Positions 55,443 to 64,000 of a stretch of DNA of 64,000 nucleotides are shown here, in pieces. This DNA comes from Galdieria partita. Its lineage: Eukaryota > Rhodophyta > Bangiophyceae > Galdieriales > Galdieriaceae. The translations under genes were made by a program, and so were the position numbers. Position 1 is the first letter of the stretch. Each line of letters opens with the position of its first letter. The notes beneath the pieces are model-generated. The model was not told where the DNA came from and did not search any database. It saw only the letters and a program-made list of their open reading frames with translations. Location: the NCBI GenBank assembly GCA_025991245.1, contig BQMJ01000025.1, positions 1 to 64,000 of the forward strand. The letters run 5' to 3'.

Positions 55443-58001
55443 ATGAGCGTTCCATGGGAGGTTAAAAGTGGATCTGTTGTTATGGCTTCGGTTTCCTTGT
55501 ATGCCTATTTGAGTAACCCAAGTTGGAATATTTGTCCTTTTTGTCGAAATATACAGAATAATAGAAGAAGAGTTTGTGTGGAAAGAAGGATATTGTTCCC
55601 TTTCTGCTATTATGGAAATAGGAGAAACTTGTTTTCGTTGGAATATTTTGCTTGTTCCTCGATCGAAAGCAAACGAGGTGCGAAGGAAAGGGACGAGTCG
55701 ATACTCAATCATAATCAATATATTGGAACCAAGAGAGTAGTAAAGAGAGTTGTTCGTGAGCGTTTTCAGGAAGCAAAGAAAGCTGAAAATAAAGGAAACT
55801 GGAAACTGGCTATAGAATTGTTAAGGCAGTGCTTGGATTTAGATTTGACGGATGCTCACTCGTGGCTTGCTCTTGCAAAGTTGATGATGAAACACTGTTT
55901 TGATACAGAGGAAATACGTTGTTTGCTGAACGAGGCTATCAAACATTGTTCAGAAAATGTTCGCCTGTTGCACGTGTATGCTGTCTTTGAATACAAATCA
56001 GGCTTTCCCAACACTGCAAGACAATTATTTCGAAAGGGTTTATCTATTGAAACAGATAATGGATATATCTATCAAGCCTGGGGTTTGATGGAACAGAGAT
56101 TGGGAAACATTGAAAGAGCACGAGAATTGTTTCATGAGTGTTTACAAAAGAGCTCGAATTTGGAGGTTTTTATAGCCTTGGGGATTTTAGAAGCAAAATG
56201 TGGATATTATCAGAAGTCTAGAAATATTTTTGAAATGGCACTACTGAAATTAAATACGATTCCTCCTGAAGGAAAAGTAAAGCGAAGAAGAACAAGTTGG
56301 AATGCCAAGGCTGGATTGTATAGAGCGTGGGCTAATGTAGAAGAAAGTTGTGGAAATATGTCTTTAGCAATGGAATTATTATCCAAAGCTGTCTCAGAAT
56401 GTCCAGTTGAGTCCGAAACCTATTTTGCATTGGCAAAATTGGAATATAAACGTAGAAATTGGTTGGATGCTCGAAAATGGGTACAACTTGCGGAGACTGT
56501 TGGTGGTACTATAAATGTTGCTATCTATAGTTTTTGGGCAATCTTAGAGGAGAAATTGAATAATGTTGATATCGCAAGACATTTGCTGGATAAGGCATCC
56601 CGTATTTACGTAGCAGATTGTAGCGTTGTGCAGACATGGGCTACATTGGAACAACGAGCGGGAAATATGAACAAAGCCAGAGAATTGTTTCAGAAAAGCA
56701 TCGATATTCGACCAAATGCACCTGCTTTTGTAGCTTGGGCTCTGATGGAAGAACGAGAGTCAAACTTTGAAACGGCTCGTATACTGTTTCAACGGGCTCT
56801 ATTGGTTGATAAATTGCATAGTCCCACTTATAATGCATATGCACTGTATGAAGCCAGACAAGGAAATTTGCAGGCAGCTCGAGCAATATTAGAAGATGGA
56901 ATGCGGAATGTCTTTTCGCCTTGTATACTGCATGGATATGCACAATTGGAACTGAAATATTTCAATGATACTTCAAGGGCCAAACAACTACTACTGGAAG
57001 GAACCAAATGTGTTTATGAAGATAATTCATTCGTATGGCATTCGTTGGGTCATTTGGAATTGTCACAAAAGAATTACAAGGATGCTATTTATACCTTCCA
57101 GCAAGGTATTTCACGCTACCCGCACAATTCTTTGTTGCACCTAGGTCTTGCGTTATCTTATGTAGCGGTATTAAAGGAACCTGGTTTGGATGCACAAGAT
57201 AGTCAAGCAAGGATGCAGTTCCTACGCTTGACAAGAAAGAGTTTTGAGAAAGCTATCGAATGTGATCCATTTCATGCACATGCTTGGCAGGCGTGGGGTA
57301 TCTTTGAACTTGCTCAAGGGAAATATGAAGTAGCCCGAGAATTGCTAAAGAGAGGAATACGCAATTGCCCATCGCACGTAGCATTGTGGCAATCACTCGG
57401 TTTATTGGAGGCACAGAATGGAAGCATGCATAGAGCTAGGGAAATATTTAAACATGGTTCTTTGCTACCTTTGGGCTGCTCGCATGTGAGACTATACCAT
57501 ACATGGGCATGTTGTGAGCTTCGGGTAGGTGATGTAGAAGAAGCGCGAAGGCTGTTGGAAGAAGCTCTGAAGTGTGATAATACGCATGGCCCTGTTTGGA
57601 ACGTTTATGGTATGCTTGAAGAACATCATGGCTCTATCAGTCGAGCAAGAGAATTGTTTGAAGAGGGTATTCAGCAAGCTCCCAAGCATATGCACCTTTA
57701 TATTTCATATGCATTGTTTGAATATCGCCAAGGAAATGACTCCAAGGCAAACGAACTCTTTCATCTTGCGTTCCAAATAGATCCTCATTCTTCTCATTTG
57801 AAGGAAACATATTCCAAATTCAGTGAAATACTTTTGTCGAATAGGAGCAAGTCTTCCTCTTCATATGTTGAAATGCAGAAGAAGCACAGCCGCATAATGT
57901 CTCATGTAAACTATTCTTGGTTAGACGTGGATCTTCTGTTAGAACTTGAAAGTCCCGCTTTGACAATGGATGCTTTTGCAACTCGTAGATATCAGTCGTA
58001 A
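55443..58001 (+). CDS. HAT/TPR-repeat RNA-binding protein, Mbb1/HCF107-like
   Basis: Intronless, 852 aa. The first 100 residues are Ser/Arg-rich and probably contain a plastid transit peptide. An alternative start at codon 14 (55482) is possible. From about residue 105 to 820 there are many 34-residue helical repeats of the type 'AWGLMEQRLGNIERARELF', including 'AWALMEERESNFETARILF' and 'VYGMLEEHHGSISRARELF'. This repeat type is shared by Mbb1 and HCF107, which bind and stabilise the 5' end of plastid psbB/psbH mRNAs. Pairing with the plastid LepA gene through one tiny shared promoter fits a plastid expression role; the RNA target is not known. Confidence 0.87.
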   Translation: MSVPWEVKSGSVVMASVSLYAYLSNPSWNICPFCRNIQNNRRRVCVERRILFPFCYYGNRRNLFSLEYFACSSIESKRGAKERDESILNHNQYIGTKRVVKRVVRERFQEAKKAENKGNWKLAIELLRQCLDLDLTDAHSWLALAKLMMKHCFDTEEIRCLLNEAIKHCSENVRLLHVYAVFEYKSGFPNTARQLFRKGLSIETDNGYIYQAWGLMEQRLGNIERARELFHECLQKSSNLEVFIALGILEAKCGYYQKSRNIFEMALLKLNTIPPEGKVKRRRTSWNAKAGLYRAWANVEESCGNMSLAMELLSKAVSECPVESETYFALAKLEYKRRNWLDARKWVQLAETVGGTINVAIYSFWAILEEKLNNVDIARHLLDKASRIYVADCSVVQTWATLEQRAGNMNKARELFQKSIDIRPNAPAFVAWALMEERESNFETARILFQRALLVDKLHSPTYNAYALYEARQGNLQAARAILEDGMRNVFSPCILHGYAQLELKYFNDTSRAKQLLLEGTKCVYEDNSFVWHSLGHLELSQKNYKDAIYTFQQGISRYPHNSLLHLGLALSYVAVLKEPGLDAQDSQARMQFLRLTRKSFEKAIECDPFHAHAWQAWGIFELAQGKYEVARELLKRGIRNCPSHVALWQSLGLLEAQNGSMHRAREIFKHGSLLPLGCSHVRLYHTWACCELRVGDVEEARRLLEEALKCDNTHGPVWNVYGMLEEHHGSISRARELFEEGIQQAPKHMHLYISYALFEYRQGNDSKANELFHLAFQIDPHSSHLKETYSKFSEILLSNRSKSSSSYVEMQKKHSRIMSHVNYSWLDVDLLLELESPALTMDAFATRRYQS

Positions 58002-58251
58002 GGGAGAATAGTTTTATTTTCGTGGACTTTAGCTTGCCTAGAAAAGTTTCTGTCATTGATTCAAATAAGCCTTTTCGACTTGTATAAGGTCAAACTTTTA
58101 TGCTATCTGTATTGTAACAACCGGAGAGATTTCGCACTGGTATATTTGTAGTTTTGAAAGTATAAATGGTCTCTTACTGTAATCCGATCGTCTCCCATTT
58201 GGTAAGAATTGAAAGTCTTGGCGCGCATTTTGCTTCTGTTGTTGTAAACAA

Positions 58252-60500
58252 ATGATACAGGCTGTTCAAGTCTTCTCAGAGGCCAGTAGAACATGCAAGA
58301 CTACTAAAGAACCTGATAAAAGAAAAAGAATTGAAACGTCAGATACTAAGAGTGACTTAACTTGGGATTTTCTCATAAATAGCAGCTCGAAAGAACAACT
58401 TTTGTGCTATAATTTTGGGGATTCTTGGCGTTGTATAAAGGAGGAATTTTATCTTTCCGTTCAAAAACACAAAGAACAAGTTATTCAAAGCATTTACAGT
58501 GTCTTGAAGGAAACCTTTGCAGATTTCTCTTTACCAGTTGTGGTTCTCTTAGGTGATTCCACTGAAAATATACAACCTCACCTGGTTCAACAAGTAAGAA
58601 CTCCACTTCAACTGCTCCTTATTTTTCTATCTTTATTAACAATTGCAGGCAGTAGACTATTCTCAAAAGGTAGATCCCAACATGTATCACGTGGTAATAA
58701 AGCTACGCTCTACCGATTTCCAAAGTTTGTCGCAAGCAGTAAGAGCAGTAGTGGAGCAATGCATATCGAAGGAGCTTTTCAAAGACTATTTATTAGAGTT
58801 GCCTCAAGATCACTTTGTCGAAATGGATCCAGATTCTGTAGGGTCCCCAGCTGACTTCTTACTGCAGTGGTATCACGAAGTCTGTAGCAGTAGAAATCCT
58901 TTCAACATAATAGTTCTAATAGAAGGTTTGTTCTTTTCCTATTGATTTTGCTGAGGTTCTCTAAGTGGAAGATTTTAGACATTTATCCAATCTCAGATTC
59001 CATTTTGACAAAATTCATTCAATGGATGAGCACTTTAAGAAACCAACAAGTGAAATTTTGTCTCATCACTTTTGCCAATGATGATCTCTCATTATTCCAG
59101 GCAAAAGTCGAATCTCAAAGCAGAGTTTCTATCGCTCTCCATCCCATATATGATTCCACATCAAAAGATGCATTCATACAAGTTCTGGAAAATGTACGGC
59201 TTTAACAACTTGGTCATTGTTTTTTCTGAAAATTTTTGATTAGATTTTTGTGTTCAATGTCCCTCCCTTCGAGATTTCATCTCAAGTTTTATCTTTTTTG
59301 AGAAAGAAGGTTATATGGGATAACATATCAGCAAATGAGTTTTTGAGACTACTGAAGCTCACTTTGTTTGACTTTTTCTCCTCCACTCCACTCAAATCTG
59401 TAAAGGTGACTTTGAGAATTTTTATAGCTAATATTTAGAGCTGATTTGTCCAAGGAAAATGAATGCTCATTGAATCCTCAGCAAACGTCAAATGTTTTTC
59501 AGGATAAGCTTCTACAATCTATTTTGCAGAAACATGGTATCGTATGTGTGTTGTTGCAACCATAATATGCCATGTTTTCAACTCACGATGACTGGTCTAG
59601 AAATCATTCGAAGAGTTCAAAGCCCATATGCAAAGTATTTTGAACGATAGGAATATCGCACATGGTGTTTTGCAGTGGATTTCAAAAGATGTAGTTACAA
59701 CTTGTTTAATCAACGTCCCACCTCTAGACTTGTATGACGCTGCTGTAAAGGGATCCCTGAACAGAGAAAAAAGCTTGGAAAATATCAAGAATGCGCTATT
59801 AACACAGATACCCCCTTTACAACTAAGTGACACGCTCAGCAAATGGTGGTCGAAGTTGGAACCTTACCTAGAAGACACTGAATGGGGAAAGGAAATCGAA
59901 GATTCCTTTTCGAGACTTATCCTCACCTCCAAAGAAGAGATTTCTGATAATACAGAAAAGAAAGAATCCACTTTAGAAAGCGAATCTTGTGCGAAACGGA
60001 ATTGGAACGCAGCCAAACGAAGAAAGGCAATGTTGGAAACTTTAAGAAAGCGACCAAACAGAGATACCGACGAAGTGTGTTCAGATCTGTTGCATCTGCT
60101 GCAGAAACTTGTCAATTTTATCGATCAAACTTTCTCCAATCCTCTCGCACAACTCTTTACATACTCCTCGTTGACGCATCTTCTCCAAATCAGTGGTTAC
60201 AATAGTCTTTGTCGGAAGCAGTGGCTTCCTAGAAACAAAGACGACTATGAATATTCCAAGTATCGTGAATGCATTTTATGTTCGTTGCCTAAGGGAAAGA
60301 AACGAATTTGGCCAACAGAATGGTTTGAAAGTAGTCTTCAACTGTGGATAGAAAGGAACGATTGTACTGATCAGCTACGTTCTAAAAGAGATAAATTATG
60401 GACTGAATTTTGGAAAGTGATGATGGAGTTGCACTACTGTGGTGTTATTCATATATTGCAAAAAAGTCAACTTTTCATTGAACGTGCTATTTTTGACTAG
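58252..60500 (+). CDS. ORC3: Origin recognition complex subunit 3
   Basis: Six exons: 58252-58593, 58649-58925, 58979-59193, 59244-59405, 59482-59541, 59601-60500; 651 aa (human 711). Homology is visible in 'LPVVVLLGDSTEN', the AAA-like core (FNIIVLIEDIYP; QVKFCLITFAND), the winged-helix lead 'VLSFLRKKVIWDN' with 'LKLTLFDFFSSTPLKSV' and the end 'FWKVMMELHYCGVIH'. ORC loads MCM helicases at origins. The border between exons 4 and 5 is the weakest: donor 59406 with acceptor 59481 keeps frame, but shorter options exist. The 3' end converges on the formin gene (100 bp apart). Confidence 0.85.
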
Positions 60501-60600
60501 TACAGAAAACAGAAAATCTTGAACGAAAACAGAATTCGCATATACACATAGAATAAACGTTAATGTTGTACAAACTGAATACCAGTTGTTATTGAAGTCA

Positions 60601-62886
60601 TCAAGATTTGGAAGCACCGGTCTTTGCAGCTTTCATTGCTTTCTCTGCTTCTTTCTTATCTTGGAGCTCATTCTGCTTCTTAGCTGTGTTAAGATCTTCC
60701 ACAAACGTTCTCAGTAGCTTCAAAACTTCTTCTTGACGCCCTCGATTTGCTTTATTCCTACTTTCTCCGAACCATTCCATCATGGTTTGTAGTTTCTCTA
60801 CCAGAGTAGCTCGTAATTCTACAATTTGATCTCTAATATGAAAAGATCTATTTGCAAAAGCATCCATTTCTGCTTTAAACGCAGCCAAAAGTGGATCATC
60901 TCCAATCTTCTGAACCTGTTCCGTTACAGTAGTAATACTATCTAAAACTTGGGCCACATCTTCTCCAATGCCTTCCAAAGATATCTGTGCACTAGATGCC
61001 AGATGAGATAGCTCATCTTCAACAGGTAGAATCCCAGGATACTTTCTCTCAAGAAGACGAACTATATACTGTACTAAAGTAATTCCCTTGGCAGATTTAA
61101 AAGTTCGAAGACCTGGCAAAGTATCCAATTTAAATCCATGTGCTCCACCCCTATTGGTTCCACCATTCAACATGTTTCCTACTCGAAGTACCAATTCCAA
61201 AATCTTCAGCAGCTTTGAACTCTTCATAATTTCTTCAGGAATTTTAGTGAAAGTCTTCATATCAGAGATGACATCTCTAGCCACCTCATCGAAAGTTTTA
61301 GCAGAAAGAGCACATTGCAATTTTCCACGTAATCCGGGAAGTTGAGCCAATTCCATCATAAAGCTATCTGTTTGGTTTGCCTTTTCCTTTTCTCCAAACA
61401 TTTCTCTTAAGACGGTTTCTTCTTCCTCTGTAGGGCTAACAACAACTAAAGCCTGAAGTTTGTCTTCGTCTAGTTCTTTGTATTTTAGTTGTCGAACAAC
61501 ATCCTTAATGTCGTCTGAGCTCATTTTTAGGGTTGCCAAGAGCACATTTATATTATGTTTTCTTTTATGTGGTAATATTTCCAACTGTTGCGGTTGTTCT
61601 TCTTGAGCAGAACTGCCAATGCCTCCTCCACCTGTAGAAGAAGGATCAACACCAAATAGGTCATCAAGTTCATCGACGTCCAGATCGATATTCTCATCGT
61701 TCAAATCTGCCCAAACGGTTCCATTCAATTGTCCAACTGGCACTTTGTTCCAATGCAATGCTTTTTTATCCTTCTTCCCAACTTTGACATTTTCTTTTGT
61801 CTTGCCTTTAAAGCCACCACCGACTCCACCTGGTGGTGGAGCAGCTGACTTGGGACCTGCTTTGTCAATTTGTTGAGGAAGACCTTCTGTTGGCGGTCTC
61901 GCTGCTGGTTTATTAGAACTTCCAGATAGTAACGGCTTGCTACCCACACCCCCTCCTGTCTTTGGTTTTGCAGTACCCGGTGTTGGTCCACCGGTACTGG
62001 GTTTGGGTGGACCAGGAGGAACTCCAGGAACACTAGGAACAACAGTTCCTCCTGGACCATACTGACCTCCATAGCCTGGTATAGGAGGTCCAGCATCAAA
62101 CTCTAAACCGAAAGTTCCTGCACCCAGAGTTCCACTAAAGTGAGGAGGTAAAGAATATCTGTTAAGTGGTCCAGGACTTTTGGGATTTCCAACGTATCTC
62201 GCGGGGTCGATATAAAACATAAACTGTCCTTTTTCGTCGCGAACAAACTCTTGAGCAATTTGTCTCAACTGCTCAAGTGCTTCTTCACCTAATCGCTCTT
62301 CTAATGTAAGAACTGGTGTCTCGTCTTCGCTAGAAACATCAGAAATATCTTGAGTTTCGCTGCGTTCCTTTAGTCCTCGTTTTGGAAACGGTATTCGGAA
62401 CTTTCGATTGCTTGTAGCGTTTGAAGGTTCGTTTGTAGATTCAATATCATTTTCGTCTATGGAAGCAGTTTCGATAGACGCCGAAGAATTACTGTTATTC
62501 TTCTTAATCGGTTTTAGAGGCATTCGCATTTTTTTAGGCCTGAGATTGCTATTTTTCTTTACATTGAAAAGTTTTCGCATTTTAGAGTTATTACCCGCAG
62601 CAGAAGAACCTACTTGTGCAAAGTCGGTTTCACTATCTTGTTTTCCATTTGTCGCTTTGAAAGAAGTGGAGCCAGTGTCATGGGAGGTTTGATTGTCGTC
62701 ATGTTGGGATTTATGCGAGTCTTGATTTCTACAAGTACTTGCCTGATTGGTTCCTAAGGAGGAGGACTCGTGTTGTACAGTATTATCATTATTGGTATTA
62801 GATGTATTATTTCTTGCAACTTCCAGTATATTATGATCCTCCTTGTCGTCTTTCCAATCGGTTGTATTTGCAACAACTGCAGCCAT
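60601..62886 (-). CDS. Formin with minimal FH1 and complete FH2
   Basis: Intronless, 761 aa. The N-terminal 210 residues are polar and Asn/Ser-rich with no recognisable PTEN-like, GBD/FH3 or membrane domain. A weak proline-rich FH1 lies at about 265-370 (VPSVPGVPPGPPKP; SAAPPPGGVGGG). The FH2 domain runs from 'KKALHWNKVP' to about residue 745 and has 'LVLRVGNMLNGGTNRGGAHG' and 'FKLDTLPGLRTFKSAKG', the core actin-barbed-end contact region. It nucleates and elongates actin filaments. Regulation is unlike diaphanous-type formins because the autoinhibitory modules are absent. Confidence 0.95.
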   Translation of the reverse strand: MAAVVANTTDWKDDKEDHNILEVARNNTSNTNNDNTVQHESSSLGTNQASTCRNQDSHKSQHDDNQTSHDTGSTSFKATNGKQDSETDFAQVGSSAAGNNSKMRKLFNVKKNSNLRPKKMRMPLKPIKKNNSNSSASIETASIDENDIESTNEPSNATSNRKFRIPFPKRGLKERSETQDISDVSSEDETPVLTLEERLGEEALEQLRQIAQEFVRDEKGQFMFYIDPARYVGNPKSPGPLNRYSLPPHFSGTLGAGTFGLEFDAGPPIPGYGGQYGPGGTVVPSVPGVPPGPPKPSTGGPTPGTAKPKTGGGVGSKPLLSGSSNKPAARPPTEGLPQQIDKAGPKSAAPPPGGVGGGFKGKTKENVKVGKKDKKALHWNKVPVGQLNGTVWADLNDENIDLDVDELDDLFGVDPSSTGGGGIGSSAQEEQPQQLEILPHKRKHNINVLLATLKMSSDDIKDVVRQLKYKELDEDKLQALVVVSPTEEEETVLREMFGEKEKANQTDSFMMELAQLPGLRGKLQCALSAKTFDEVARDVISDMKTFTKIPEEIMKSSKLLKILELVLRVGNMLNGGTNRGGAHGFKLDTLPGLRTFKSAKGITLVQYIVRLLERKYPGILPVEDELSHLASSAQISLEGIGEDVAQVLDSITTVTEQVQKIGDDPLLAAFKAEMDAFANRSFHIRDQIVELRATLVEKLQTMMEWFGESRNKANRGRQEEVLKLLRTFVEDLNTAKKQNELQDKKEAEKAMKAAKTGASKS

Positions 62887-63293
62887 AGTTCAATCCCAGA
62901 GTTCGCGCTTTAACCTTTCACGAAAAGAAAATCTTCGAGCTTTTGAAAGTCAAAGCAACTATAGCTGTATATTATACGATACAAAATGAAAGTGAGAATA
63001 ACAGAGTCGAAGTAATTTTGTTTTTCTATATATTTATATAAATAATTTGAAATTCCAAAGTAAAACGGGCAATCAAAATGTTTGAAAAGCAACGAACAGT
63101 GGGAACGAGGGTGCGGATGAGTGACGTGGCTAAAAATGGAAAACATATTTCTTCATTTGTTTTTATATACACATTGTGTGCATACAGTTGACTCTGTGAA
63201 TACAATGTAATCTAAACAAGATATCTCAAGAGTCACTTGCTACAAATGTAAGTAACATTGTGTAGCAACAACTTGAATTGGTTTAGTTTCCCC
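62887..63293. other. Divergent promoter region
   Basis: A 407-bp spacer between the formin and the LRR gene, AT-rich with a 'tatatatttatataaataa' stretch near 63028-63045. No coding frame of note. It is the longest promoter space in the right half of the window apart from the SUN/bZIP gap. Confidence 0.5.
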
Positions 63294-64000
63294 ATGACAA
63301 GCACCAGCGGGCTTACTTCACGGATATCCCAGACTTTGTTCACCTCTAACAGTTTTGTAGAAGAAGTTGCGAGTATTCTTCAACACTGGGACACAGGACT
63401 AGAAGCTGCTAGGAAGAGGATTCAAGATGCCAAGGAAAATAATTCTAGTAGTCTGGATCTACAGCAGTTGGAACTGAGCAACGAAATATTTAATGAACTT
63501 TGGCCCTCTATTTGTGAAGTTCGCAATTTGAAATATTTGAACTTGTTTTTGAACAGGTATTCTTCTCTAAGTGGTTGCCAATTACGTTGACTGAAGTGTT
63601 TTAGATTATCGGAACTTCCAAATGATTTTGGAGCACTTTCCTCGTTGGAAACTCTGAATTTAGCTTGTAATCCATTGCAATCAGTTCCTGATTCTTTTGT
63701 TAAGTTGACAATGTTGCGTGAGCTAGATTTGGGTTTCACAAATACTCTTTGTACGGTTCCTGAGATATTTGAGAAGATGACCAACTTGAAGGTCTTGTAT
63801 GCAGGAAACAATCGGTAATACTGTTATTTGTTATATTGTTTTTTACCAATACGGAATTTGAACTTTTTAGGCTTGAGAAACTTCCTGAATCTGTTAGTTG
63901 TCTGCAGTGTCTCGAAGAGTTGCATCTATATGGTAACGCGCTCAACTCTTTACCGGAAAATATTGGCAACTTAAGGTCGTTACGGTTACTCAACGTTGGC
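63294..64000 (+). CDS. Leucine-rich repeat protein, 3' truncated by the window
   Basis: Exons 63294-63556, 63605-63814 and 63871 to beyond 64000 (introns 48 and 56 nt). A helical N-terminus of about 60 residues is followed by plant-type or Ras-suppressor-type LRRs of 23 residues: 'LKYLNLFLNRLSELPNDFG', 'LETLNLACNPLQSVPDSFV', 'LEELHLYGNALNSLPENIG'. Introns cut the repeats at the same point (after the Asn-Arg of 'NR|L'), so repeats and exons are in register. The partner and full length cannot be seen; the gene runs off the right edge. Confidence 0.85.

Noticed and set aside
1-64000. CRISPR arrays, insertion sequences, LTR elements
   Set aside because: No regularly spaced palindromic repeats, transposase, reverse transcriptase or long terminal repeat pairs were seen; subtelomeric repeats are diverged direct copies only.

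Overview
This window is the left end of a nuclear chromosome from a compact, AT-rich eukaryote, most likely a unicellular red alga of the Galdieria type (Cyanidiophyceae). The reasons are: (1) base 1 starts a telomeric tract; (2) about 60 spliceosomal introns can be placed, nearly all 43-77 nt long; (3) nuclear genes encode bacterial-type organelle proteins (LepA/EF4, RadA, RimP, bL17, an Mbb1/HCF107-like TPR protein); (4) a large P-loop ATPase gene lies next to the telomere, and a big prokaryote-like ATPase family is known from Galdieria. The species call is inference; no search was run.

Layout. 1-695: telomeric repeats (CCCTAATAAA and CCCTAAATAAA), ending in a uniform CACTAATAAA variant block. 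696-16,350: about 15.6 kb of gene-poor subtelomere with no convincing intact gene. It holds several families of old, diverged direct repeats, and its + strand changes from T-rich to A-rich near 8.5-8.8 kb. 16,354-18,972: one intact intronless gene for an 872-aa P-loop ATPase with a degraded nuclease-like region and a C-terminal SAM-like domain. 18,973-20,424: a second quiet stretch. From 20,425 to the right edge: about 30 tightly packed, mostly intron-containing housekeeping genes.

The core genes fall into groups. Plastid or mitochondrial maintenance and expression: RadA, prohibitin 2, bL17, RimP, mS23-like, LepA, TPR/HAT protein. Secretory pathway and glycosylation: fasciclin protein, GDP-fucose-transporter-like protein, SFT2, ssSPT-like, COG7, BLOC1S2-like, a Golgi-type glycosyltransferase, MARVEL-like protein. 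Nucleus and cytoskeleton: ORC3, SKIP/SNW, SRPK, SUN protein, spastin-like AAA ATPase, NudC, formin. Regulation and signalling: bHLH-PAS factor, bZIP factor, RABL3/LIP1-like GTPase, ITPK, LRR protein. Two proteins are odd for their families: an FBPase-like protein lacking metal-site residues, and an NHLRC2-like protein without the usual thioredoxin cysteines.

Packing is extreme. Seven head-to-head gene pairs have 18-64 bp between start codons, and four minus-strand genes (31,980 to 28,027) follow each other with almost no gap. Exon coordinates come from reading frame continuity, GT-AG borders and family alignment from memory; they were not tested against transcripts.
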